Shown here in pieces: positions 1 through 10,199 of a DNA stretch of 64,000 nt. Source of the stretch: Latrodectus hesperus (lineage: Eukaryota; Arthropoda; Arachnida; Araneae; Theridiidae); assembly GCA_037975125.1 (NCBI GenBank), contig CM075860.1:23952774-24016773 (forward strand). Reading direction: 5' to 3'. A model generated the notes under the pieces. It was not told the origin of the DNA. It ran no database searches and worked only from the letters and a program-made list of their open reading frames with translations. Each line of letters begins with the position of its first letter. The stretch's first letter is position 1. Made by a program: the position numbers and the translations under genes.

Positions 1-859
1 TATACATATGGTAATGTATTTTATTTATTTTGAAAGAGTAATATTTTGCCCTGCCATAACTCTTCAGGATCCGTTTCAATTCCTCTAATCCTCGGAAGTT
101 ATAGATGGGGCCAGAGCTGGATCAATTTGATTCCATTACGCTACATTACTGGATAAGACGACAATAACAACAATTCCAGGTTTTAGAGTTTGTTATTTCC
201 ATCTTGGACTGACTAAACTAAATATTTCCCTGTTAAGCGGATCATATTTTGAATTGAATCTACATAAAAAATGTTCTTAAATAAAGAAGTTTAGATTAAT
301 AAAACTTGCTCTGTATTTAGACTGTTGCCAGTTTTAGTATAGCTATAGAAATTTCATTCTAATTTATGAACTATTCTGAAGTTTTAAAAATCTAAAGCTG
401 TATTTATGTAGTTTTTTAATTATTAGTTGCATTGAAAGTAATATACACTGAAGAAGAAAATAGTTTGTTATTCATATTCAGCAAAAATTATCAGCCTGTG
501 TAAAAGTTATTCCTTTTTTAAATTATATAAAATATTTCTGATATAGCTTCAGAGTCAATGTGTCTAAAAATGCATTAATATAATTTATTTAAGGATACGA
601 AGGATTTATTTGACGTTCGAGTAATGGCAATTTTACATTTCTTTTTAAAAATGTAATGTAAAATATCCTATTTAATGTTCCTACTTGAAAAATGCAAAAG
701 TGTTAGTTTGTCTTACGTTAATGTCACATTAAATGAACTCTGTCTTTGGGCATTACGGAACTCCTGAATATAATCTATATCCATCATATTTAACATTTAT
801 ATCAACTTTTACCCTAATCAAACTGCAATATTTAGAAAAATACTTTCTTAGTGATCTAT
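1..859. other. AT-rich stretch, nothing recognised
   Basis: No open frame of note, no RNA gene and no repeat structure could be recognised. The slightly GC-richer part near 60-180 has no match I know. Confidence 0.5.
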
Positions 860-1057
860 TTAACAACACATATGTTTCATGGTAAAAAGGGAAGGGAGCA
901 GCTTCAGCTGGTCCGAGCACCTGGGGCACCAATGGTAGGGGACTACTTTAGCTCCGAATGCCTGCTTACATAATGGAATGGCCTTCACGCCTAGGGTGAC
1001 CCAACCAGGAGTAATAACTCCTGACGTACATGACCGTCCAGGAACACACTCCGACAC
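860..1057 (-). other. Unrecognised 65-codon open frame
   Basis: A short frame on the minus strand in a GC-richer block. The predicted peptide has six cysteines, including C-P-R-C, and a segment reading GVITPGWVTLGVKAIPLC. I do not recognise the family. It lies about 230 bp beyond the broken end of the gypsy-type element on the same strand, so it could be a further fragment of a mobile element. No introns, promoter or other gene context support a host gene. Confidence 0.2.
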
Positions 1058-1282
1058 TAGGATCTTCTGGACATTTTTTGGTTTTATGGAGATTGTGTAC
1101 CTTAACTAGATCATCTGGAATTAGAAACAATAACATTTATGTTGGGTATTAATTAGTAACAGTTTCCAGAATGTAGCTAAATACCTTATATTTGTAACTC
1201 CTTGGTGAATGACATAAATTTCAGTTTATTTCCATATTGTACAGTCTAAATTTTAAGTTTTGATATGATTTTTACTTACTAA

Positions 1283-1925
1283 TCTGATCTTGGCTAGATC
1301 TAAAATAATGATAAACTCAAATCCTGCCGCCTGCTCTACCCTTTCCTCAATATTCGGCAATGGGTAATATTTAGCATGAATTACTTCAATTAATCGGCGA
1401 GTCTATGCATGGACCTACCGCTTGTTTCAATGATGATGAATGGTGACACATAATCGGATTCGCCCACTTCAATTACACCTAACTTTAGCATTCTATCAAT
1501 TTCCACCTTTAATAATTTTGGCAATGCGACGCACGATACGGTCTGGATCGTATAACCTTGTTTGATATGAATTCAATATCATGCTCCACTACATTGGTTT
1601 TTCCAGGGTTATTCGAAAAAATTCCAGAATGTCTCCACAACAAACGTTTCAATTCTTCTCGCTGTTCCTAACTCAGACGCTCTTCCAATTTACTTTCTTT
1701 AATTATTCAATTATATTCGAATTCATTAGGATCCAATTCATTAGTGTGTATTTCAAAATCGTCTTCTTCCATAAGTTTTTCCTCGCAGATTACGTTTATT
1801 GCCTCGGGTCGCCTATTGTATGGTTTCAACATATTTGTTGTTGTTGAGTCTAATCCTTCAGGATCTAGCGGCCGCAATCGAGAATATGATGCGGGGAAGC
1901 CGGCAGCAAATGGCACTTGAGACAC
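1283..1925 (-). pseudogene. Post-integrase spacer and N-terminal RT remnant
   Basis: The segment at 1707-1925 contains N-M-L-K-P-Y, a motif that commonly ends gypsy-type integrases. Below it, in broken frames, come a stretch like H-S-G-I-F-S-N-N-P-G-K-T, then V-V-E-H-D-I-E, an R-P-Y-R element, Y-V-S-P-F, a Y-Y-P-L-P-N-I-like piece and finally I-L-D-L-A-K near 1283-1315. These follow the order of the region leading into reverse transcriptase up to its motif A. Finding them downstream of integrase is the main evidence for the unusual domain order. Frame changes and stops are frequent. Confidence 0.6.
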
Positions 1926-2455
1926 GTTGGAAAGACTTTACGGCCGGATTCAAAGGACATGCATTTCAGGTGCCCACTGAAAAGTCTTGTGATAGCCGTT
2001 TGGTCCTGTCTGCCAGCCTCAAAATGTAATACTCCTCCTGGTTTTGACCTACTGTACTAGGGATGGGCTGAAGGAGAAAGCCAGACTTTCCGGTCTCTAT
2101 TTTTCGCCACCGAGAAAATCTCTTCAAAAGTTAAGTAATAATCAGTAGTGGCCGTCGCAGATCAACATATTTACATGGTAAACACCGTTTCTACTCCTAG
2201 GCCCACAGACACGAACTCGGTAATTTGTTTCCGATATTTTTTCCTTTATTTTGCCCGGCCTTAACCATTTCGGTGCTAACTTATTCGGTCGTGTAAGAGC
2301 GAAAATTAATACTTCGTCCGAGAAATTTCTTTTTTGTCATAAGCTTCCTTTTGCTCCAGTTGCACCTCACCCATTTTTTTAACGGCGAGATCCCTTGCTT
2401 TCTTTAATCTGCTCATAAGCGTTATGATATGCTCCGTTACCTCATTCTCGGTTTC

Positions 2456-3328
2456 TTATTTTCCGATCCACCTCTCAAACAAAAAAACTTCTGGTGTTCT
2501 AAGATTTTTCCCATATGATAATTCAGCGGGAGAATAACCAGTGCTAGTATGAGGTACTGTACGGAGAGCAAGCAAACTTAGTGGCAAATATCTCTCCCAA
2601 CTGTCCCCATCTTGTAAACAAAATACACTCAGTAATTTCTTAAGGGTGCGATGAAACCTTTCTATAGGATTACTCATCGGATGACCCACAGAGCTATGCG
2701 AAACCTTTATTCCGAATTTGTCAAAAATTTTGGTTGTGAGATTACTTGTAAAGGAAGTACCATTATCGCATTGCACTTCTTTCGGGAAACCAAGGCGGCT
2801 AAATACTTGTAGTAATGCATCAGTAACTGATATCGAACTTATATCCTTTACGGGTATAGCATCCGGGTATTTTGAGGCTAAGCAAATAGCCTTAATCAGG
2901 TATCTGTTTCCATTCTCAGAAAGTGGCAAAGGCCCTCACGCATCAATGTTTATCTTTAAAAATGGCTCACCGATAATCGGCGTCAAGCATAAAGAAGACT
3001 TTTTTGTGTCCAGAGCATGCCCAACGCGTTTTCATGCATCACATTCCTTTAGAAATTTTTCAATATCTGGGTAACACCTTGGCCAAAAGAAGAGCCTCGC
3101 TAGCCGTTGCTTTGATTTAGAAACGCTCACATGCGCGCTCACTCTTTCTTGACACATAGTCAAAATACACTTTTTTAATGTTTTGGAGACCACTAACATT
3201 CTTCTTTTTTCACCTAAGTGATAAGATTGTAATTTACACAGTAACCCATTAACAATTTCATACTTCCGCTCTGTTTTTTTTCTCCGAATCCCATCGTGCG
3301 ATTTCCAATAACTCCTTTGTTTCCTCAC
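2456..3328 (-). pseudogene. Integrase remnant (zinc-binding and catalytic core)
   Basis: The upper part (3032-3328) resembles the H2C2 zinc-binding domain and ends in FFWPRCYPDIEKFLKECDA. The lower part (2456-2929) is an integrase core. The second acidic residue is the Asp in Q-C-D-N-G (codon at 2765-2767) and the Glu is in P-I-E-R-F-H (codon at 2660-2662). They are 34 residues apart rather than the usual 35, with one residue lost around S-N-P-I-E. A TGA at 2936-2938 interrupts the region just after the first Asp. The protein once joined element DNA to the host chromosome; this copy cannot be functional. Confidence 0.75.
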
Positions 3329-3717
3329 AATCTAATTGCTCTGTTTTGAATTCTTCGGAGAACCCTTTTACGAGATGACCAATTGTCTCATCATTCTTGC
3401 AGATGGGCAATTTGATACCCTCCTCACTTACCTCTTGAACAAGAGGGGCACAATTTCCCCTGCCTGCGAGTAAAGTCGGTGTTTCCTCCCCTCCTTCTCT
3501 CTTTCTGGCTGCTTGAGCTCACATCACAGCATTTACCGGTTTTTCTTTCACTTTGTTTCAAAGAAACTAGCCATTTGATTTCCTAAAATGTAACGCTGCT
3601 GGTTCGCATTTTCACTGAAAAACGCATGCCTTTGTGCCAATCGAGCCGTTTCCAAACTAACTCTAGCGACGGGGAGTTCAATAGAAAAACAGTCTGACAA
3701 ATTCTAACCTTTTGCTG

Positions 3718-4081
3718 TTATCTATTCACGACATCTTTGTTAGCACCTGTATCTCGTAACACTTCGCAAATTTTACCATTGACCTTTCCAAGGCTTACAA
3801 AAGGCGCTAAAGGATCTATTGATGGAAGTGCCCCAACTGCATTTATATCCTCCCTTTTTTTGTTTCGGTCTAATATGTCCCGGCTCATTGCACTGGAAGA
3901 AAACGGGCTCAGTACTCCTTATTGAATCGCCAAATGCGCTTTCTTCCCTATCATTTGATTCGATTTGATCTGTTTTGGACTGTGCAGAATTTCCCGTAGG
4001 GGTTTTATTTCTTCCTTCCAATTTAGGAGCCTCGTACGAGCTCCGAATTTCAGGAGGATGGGACTTTGTAAATTTTTTCAC
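3718..4081 (-). pseudogene. Gag zinc knuckle and start of aspartic protease, broken
   Basis: This continues the gypsy-type element. Near 3860-3895 the peptide reads FFQCNEPGHI, a CCHC knuckle that has lost its first cysteine and a later one. A retropepsin active site, L-R-D-T-G-A-N, follows at about 3739-3759, and a TAA at 3718-3720 closes the frame just after it. From 3330 to 3717 a poorly conserved linker leads into the integrase zinc-binding region. The protease would cleave the polyprotein; here only its active-site loop is readable. Confidence 0.6.
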
Positions 4082-4213
4082 AAAGGGTTGGGACTTTCCC
4101 GGTTTTCTTATTAATTTGAATTTGTCTCCTAGATCTGCAACAGTTTAAGGAGATACAAAACTTTCCCACTCTCTAAGGTGGAATTCTCGGAACTCACTTC
4201 CCATTTTCCGCTT

Positions 4214-4910
4214 CTACTGATCTACTAACATCAGATCCAATAAACCTTCGAACGTACTTACCCCTAATGCAAACACCCATCCTTCTAGATACGTCCTCAT
4301 TACGAAAAGAAAATATTTCAATAGATTTAGGGGTTTACGTACATGTTGAACGAAGTTCTGTCTCATTGCCTCTGCTGATAACCGGAATCTTTTTAACAGG
4401 AGATTCTTGACAAAACTATATTCTCCAGTCTCTTGCACGTAAAATCACATTAGAAACAGAAAGGGGCAATAAGGAAATTAGTTCTCTAGCCCACTCACTT
4501 TCCGGAACTTGCAAGCGCTGCCTTTCAAAAAGACAAAGGTAGAGACAGGTGTCCGCATCATCAGGATTGAAACGAGGCATCCTGATACGCAAAGCTATAC
4601 CTGATTGCTTAGGGGTATCAACAGGTTGATTAATACTAGCGCGTTCTGTCGTAATTTTCAAGCGCGCGCGTTCTAACTCAAATATTCTATCTTTATCCCG
4701 CTCTTCTCTCGCTCTATCTATCTGCTCTCTTTCTAAGCGGATTTCAATGATACGATTAAGACAGCCCTAAACAAAAGCTGGCTCGTAATCCTCAAATGTT
4801 TGAATCAAATTTTTCAAATCAATCCCTCTCAGAGTTTCATCAACATCGCCCACAATCTCATTGGTTAACTCAATAAGGCCTGATTTTTTTCCTATAGCAA
4901 AAAATGCCAT
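4214..4910 (-). pseudogene. Gypsy-type gag remnant
   Basis: The frame opens with MAFFAIGKK at 4910, runs through a charged region rich in E, R and K (likely coiled coil), and is cut by TAG at 4767-4769. The same frame resumes to about 4416 with the MPRF-P-D-A-D motif typical of retroelement gag cores. The next piece (4214-4438) is in another frame and holds a YSFVKNLLLKRF segment that also looks like gag capsid. At least one stop and one frameshift separate the pieces. Gag packages the RNA in virus-like particles. The family call rests on order and motifs; nothing intact could be made from this copy. Confidence 0.65.
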
Positions 4911-5847
4911 TTTAAAGATAGACCACTAGCTTAATTATCTATATAATAAATCCAATTTTTTTAAACACCAAACAAAAAAATATCATTTAAGAATAAATGC
5001 CAGTAATATTACTTAGAACTCAATCCCAATTTCACTTTGCTAATCAATTTGGAATTTTCCTCTCTCTCTCTCTAATATGAAAGAAATACCACACTTAATA
5101 CTTGCATTATACTCACAATTACGTTAACTATTTCATTAAATATTCAATTATGCAAATTTATTTAATCATACAAATGTCATTCATAGTTAACCAATAATTT
5201 AACTTAATTATAGAACACGGTTTGTGCATTTGAATAAATTAAACTTCCTTCAAATTTTACTAAATATTACACAAAAAAGTTTAACATATTATTAATAATT
5301 TTAACATTCTGATTACAACACTATAATTCCATTATTCATATTCATTAATTTACGGCACTCTATAATTTATAATAACTCCCTCTCTCTATCATTTAGTTAT
5401 ATTTTGAATCTTCTAAACTAATACACTTGTTATTACTCAACTTATTTTACAATCAAAACATTTATTACGTAATTGAATAAATATATGATTTACTTATTCG
5501 TTTTATAAATTTTTCTTTTTGAAAAAATAATTGATTTTCAAAAAAAAATTTTTTTTAATATTCCTTACTTAATATACTACTTTAGAAATATATTCTATTC
5601 AATTTAATACACCTTTCTAAAATATCTATACTCTTAAATTTTAAAAAATTAATTTAAAACATAAATCAAACAAAATTTACAGATTTTTAATTTACTCTTA
5701 ATAACTACACATTTCTTAACACTTGGTCCAAAGTAGAGAAAAGAAATAGGGTTTAAGACTTGCTTCCTGTCACACAGAACAGTTCGTAAAGACTCACAGA
5801 TTGAATAAACGAACAGTTCCTTCATTCAGTCTTCACTGATCCCACTG
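4911..5847 (-). other. Probable leader of the gypsy-type element
   Basis: An AT-rich stretch lies between the gag ATG and the primer-binding site. It has short CT runs at 5058-5072 and 5378-5388. No coding sequence was recognised. Position alone suggests the untranslated leader. Confidence 0.4.
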
Positions 5848-5858
5848 CGCTGCCACCA
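5848..5858 (-). other. Primer-binding site, tRNA-Leu type
   Basis: On the minus strand the sequence reads TGGTGGCAGCG, followed by CAGTGGGATC. The first 11 bases are complementary to the 3' end of a tRNA-Leu with acceptor ...CGCTGCCACCA. The following GTGGGAT matches the T-arm after a small insertion. The site lies upstream of gag in the correct orientation. Confidence 0.6.
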
Positions 5859-6840
5859 TTTCAAATTATATAAGTCTGTAACGTACTCAGTCTGGATAAG
5901 CTGACTTATAGGTAGGCAAGGGCCGTTAAGGAATCAGGCTAACGTAATTTAATATTCTTGAAATATTTATTTACAAATTAACTGGATTATGTACAAGAAC
6001 TGTTGTAAATTGTAGTATCCAGGAAAACTGATGAATTTCTCACTTCCGGAACGTTCGCTGCACATTCGATCGGGGAAAGACTCCTCGTTGGTACTGAGGA
6101 CCAGACTCCTAAATTCCGTACTCAGCAACAGTCTCGGACAATCCCTCGATAAGGTTGACGTTCCTCTGGACAGCACTGGAGCTTCAGGGTATTCAAACTC
6201 GAGGCCTGGCGTCTCTCTGTGATCTCGATTCTTTTTCAGTTTCCTTGTTCCGTCGCTGGGACTTGTCCGCTACGGGACCTGTGTCAGAGAAGAATCAGGA
6301 ACACCACACGTATGTTGAAGCTCTCCTCCGTCACCCACAAGGGCCTGCTATTGATATTAACCTTCCCCAACATCTTGCCTCCAGTAATTTCCAGATCCAT
6401 CTTCTAATGTCACTTTTTTGATCTCTATTTCCAGCCACTCCACCGATTCAAATCAGAACGAGTGAAGAGGCAATAAAAATTTCGAAAGCACATGGTCCAT
6501 TCACCAGGTGATTCCAGTTAAATTCGAAGATTTACATTTTTCATGAAGGACCCTTCACGAATCCTGTTTGCGATCCCACATCATATTCCAATCAGAAATA
6601 ATTGATTGTTTTTATATATTATGTTGTTTCTGGAATTCAAACGAGGGAAATCAATCTTTTTGATAGCTGCATAAATGCTAACGTCCATCGAAAGTCTGGA
6701 AGTAACTTCGGGTTTTCAAGCAATAACGGGGACGTTATACTGTATACAAAGTTTACACCTGGTGACCATGCTTTCAATTCTTCGTATATCTTAAGGAATG
6801 CTTCTTTCATAGCAATCTTCGATTGTGCATCCGATTAATA
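5859..6840 (-). repeat. Possible 5' LTR and flank of the gypsy-type element
   Basis: The sequence beyond the primer-binding site should be the 5' LTR of the minus-strand element. The region is markedly GC-richer than its surroundings between about 6030 and 6400, as LTR promoters often are. I could not find a matching 3' LTR in 1-1280 or a clear TG end, so the outer border is unknown. Short open frames on the plus strand here match nothing I recognise. Confidence 0.3.
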
Positions 6841-8445
6841 AATCAATATCAATGACAAGAATAAAAGAAAAGACAACCTATCATTTGCACTCCCTAGGCT
6901 TTAAAGTAGTTAAGATGTGGGAGCATGATTTCCTTCGCATGACGAAAGAAAATCCTCAATTGCAAAAATGAGGATAACCCCACAATTTAGTGATGCCATA
7001 TTATCTGTTGAAAAAAATCTTAACTTTTTCCCTTCAGCAAATTTTAATATTCTACATATATATATAAACAGAACCTACAAAAAAAGAATATCAAAGAAAT
7101 TACCTCAAATCTTTAATTGTAAAGATAAAATTTTTAACATTTAGATTATATTTTTTATGTATATGTTTCAGATTTTGTGTTACTGTAATAGAATATATAT
7201 TTCAAAAATATAAAGTATTTTATCAAGAATAAATATTTTTGTGACTTTTCAAATGTTTAATTAAATTTGCTTGCAAATGACATTATTCGTAGATTAAATT
7301 TTTATATCGTTTGCAAACAAACTTTTTTTTAAATTAAATGTATTGTTTTCTTAGGAATTTCTCTAATTAAAAGATTCAATCGTAACAAAAAAAAAAACTT
7401 AAAATGTTTTGCTGTCGCTATGAAATTTCTGGTGCCACACATTTGAATATCAAAAATTATTTCTGGGGACAATATTTCATTAATAATTAGATATTTTTAG
7501 AGTGGTATAAAATATGCAAATTATACAAATTGCTTGAAAAAGAGCTGTGTTGTGAAAGATCCTCCATATCTATTAAAACAGAGTAAAATTAAACACAATA
7601 TATTATTACTTGAAGTCGTTTAACAGTTTTAGAAATCACAGATGGTTGCTTATCCTTTAGTTATATCAATTAGAATTATAATTTTAATCCTTAATTTGGA
7701 TAATACTTTTCAATTTCAAAGTCAAAACTTCCACTGAAGTAAAGATAGGATTTTAGTTTGGAATTTGGAGACCGTGAAAAGCTGTATTAATCTTATAAAG
7801 CTGAAATAGTGAACTGCATAAATGTTAAAACTTGACAAAAATTTCATTATTTCCATAAATAGTGTAAACAGTCCTTTTTCCAAATCACGGTTAAGGGGAA
7901 TCTGCTTAAAATCCATTAAAAACAAATTTTAAAAATTGCAGAAATCAATGCTTTTTGTAGCAAAAAATGCGTTTTCATGCCCAATACTTTAATAAAGACC
8001 TATGTGTTTTAATTTGTGATTTTATATATATCTAAGTTAAAATCAAAACATCTTATCGGTAGAAATTCAAAAAATTGTTAAAGATATTTTTTGTCTTAAT
8101 TGAATATCCATAAATAATTGAGATATTAATATATTAAATATTTCATTCACTTAAAAGCCAATAAAGAACATAATAGAGGCAAGTATTTTGTCTTAATTAC
8201 TAAATTATAATTTCTGAAAAATATGTGAATATTAAAAAAAACACTAGATTTGACATAAATCGTTTGACAAAATAAATCAACAATTATCTTCTGACTTCGT
8301 ACCTGTTTGGTGCTGTTATCGATTTTTAAGAAATTCAAACGTGGAGCCACGTTTTCTACACTGAAACTTTTACCATTTCAGGGACGTACCCTTTTAAATA
8401 CCAGTTTTGCTTACATCGCCAAATCTATATGTCTTCTCGCCAATT
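6841..8445. other. AT-rich spacer, nothing recognised
   Basis: Low-complexity AT-rich DNA with scattered short frames. No coding, RNA or transposon signature was seen. Confidence 0.5.
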
Positions 8446-8462
8446 GATTGCCAAGCCTAAGC
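8446..8462 (+). repeat. 17-bp direct repeat, left target-site copy of LINE
   Basis: The sequence GATTGCCAAGCCTAAGC recurs exactly at 13281-13297 on the far side of the LINE. Bases outside the repeat differ on both sides, as expected for a target-site duplication. Confidence 0.7.
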
Positions 8463-8652
8463 AAATCGACGAAGTTATTGGGATCTGTCGTTCTTAAATA
8501 CAGTGTGTATGTAGTAAAGAAAAAGAAAAAAAAACTGAAAATTGTGCATTTAATTAAAGAAAATTGGGAACTTCAACTTCATTCTTGCTTCGTCCTTCGT
8601 GGGGGAAACAGCTCTTTCGCTTGCTCTCTTAGAAGACTTCTACTGAATAGAC

Positions 8653-10199
8653 ATGGATGTCTGTTCGCCCTCTCCCGCGGCAGATGGGAACGATCAAATA
8701 AACACATGTCGTCAGTTAGATGGTTTGCCCTTTTCAGGGTCTGCTGACAATGGCGCGGGGGACTGCACTCCTGCCCCCACCACGGCCATGACACAACCTC
8801 TGGAATCGGATATGAACATCGAGTACAAGGCTATCAGCAGCAAAATTAGGCTCACTACGGAAGTCATTCATAAAATTAGCAATTCTCCTATGTCTGCAAA
8901 TGACATTGAACTGTTACTCATTCATAGTCTTGAGCTTACTAAGCTAACGGAAAAACTCACCAAGTATAAACTCACGAAAGACAAGAAACTCTTAAACCTA
9001 CACCTCAAATAGTAAATCGCCCTCCGGCTTTTACAATTCCTACAGAATACAGATTCGAATCGTTTATGCAAATTGAAGAAGATGATTCAATTAATAAAAA
9101 TGAAAACTTCCCTCCTTTACCTAAAATCACCCATGAACCACCCAGGATTAACTTCAATAAAAGAAAAAAATGACGAACCAACTAATAAAAAAACGAATGA
9201 TGCCTTAAATTCACAAGCAGAAAACCACGAAAATGATGAAATTCAATTTCAACCTGCTAAAAAGAACAATAGAGTTCCACCCATTATTTAAAGGATAAAA
9301 ACATCAATTGGAAAAAATTACAAGAATTATTCAAAACTAATAATATCTCTGGTTACTCTGGCAAGATGACTGGATCTGAAATTCTTACATTAAAAATTGA
9401 GTCATCAGATACTCATCACAAAATCACTAAACTTCTGGATGATAACAATATTTCCTATCATACTTTTCTACTCCCTGAAGACAAAAACTTAAAAATTGTA
9501 ATTATAAATCTACCTCCCATTTATACTCCTGAAAAAATTACAAACGAATTAATTTTTGAAGGCTTCACGGTCCTCAACACTACTCAAATGAGTAAAAAAA
9601 TCGACGGCAATAAAATAAACCTACCATTATATATAGTGACTTTACCTAAAAGCGACAAATCTAAAGAAATATTCAATATTACTCATCTATTTAATTTGGT
9701 TATTAAAGTTGAAAATTACAGAGGCCGCAAAAGTACTACGCAATGTTTCAGATGTCAGGGTTTTCACCATGCACAAACTTCCTGTCATCATAACTTCAAA
9801 TGCGTTAAATGCGCAGGAGAACATCATCACTCCCAATGCACAAAACTTACTACTACTCCTGCAAAATGTGCAAATTGCGGAGATAATCACCCTGTAAGCT
9901 ACAGAGGATGTAACAAATTTCCCAAAAATAAAAGTAAAAATTCATTTGAACAAATAAAAAGCAAAATAGTGCCAAGCACAAATCCTAACTTATCATACGC
10001 TTATGTTTTAGTAAATTATAACGAAACCATAAATAAAACAAAAAATATTATAAATGAAGCATACTCAGTGATAGCGGATCTCCAAACTCTGATTAATTAC
10101 GTCAAAGGCTCAGGAATTTTCGAACTCACTGCGCAAGTTAAACAACTAAACGAGGCCATTGCCAAGAAACAGGAAACCTTCCAAATCAACGATGAATAA
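8653..10199 (+). pseudogene. LINE ORF1 nucleic-acid-binding protein, frameshifted
   Basis: ORF1 begins at ATG 8653 (MDVCSPSPAADGN) and is readable to the TAA at 10197-10199, with frame changes near 8990, near an A-run at 9165 and near 9290. The last intact section, 9366-10199, encodes a conserved domain and then three cysteine/histidine knuckles: C-F-R-C-Q-G-F-H-H, C-V-K-C-A-G-E-H-H and C-A-N-C-G-D-N-H, at about residues 121-170 of that section. These are typical of the Jockey-family ORF1 protein, which coats element RNA. A basic KFPKNKSKN segment follows. The frameshifts could be true decay or assembly errors. Confidence 0.75.

Larger units (their letters stand above)
1283..4910 (-). mobile_element. 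Decayed Ty3/gypsy-type retroelement with integrase before RT
   Basis: Reading down the minus strand, the order is: gag from an ATG at 4908-4910, a degenerate zinc knuckle near 3880, a protease D-T-G-A-N at 3739-3753, an integrase zinc-binding region near 3030-3250, the integrase core at 2456-2929, a spacer at 1707-1925, and the first part of reverse transcriptase down to about 1283. RT stops near its first catalytic motif (LDLAK-like); palm and RNase H are missing. Integrase upstream of RT is unlike ordinary gypsy elements and matches the Gmr1-like group. There are several stops (TAG 4767-4769, TAA 3718-3720, TGA 2936-2938) and frameshifts, so it is an old dead copy. No 3' LTR was found. Confidence 0.75.
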
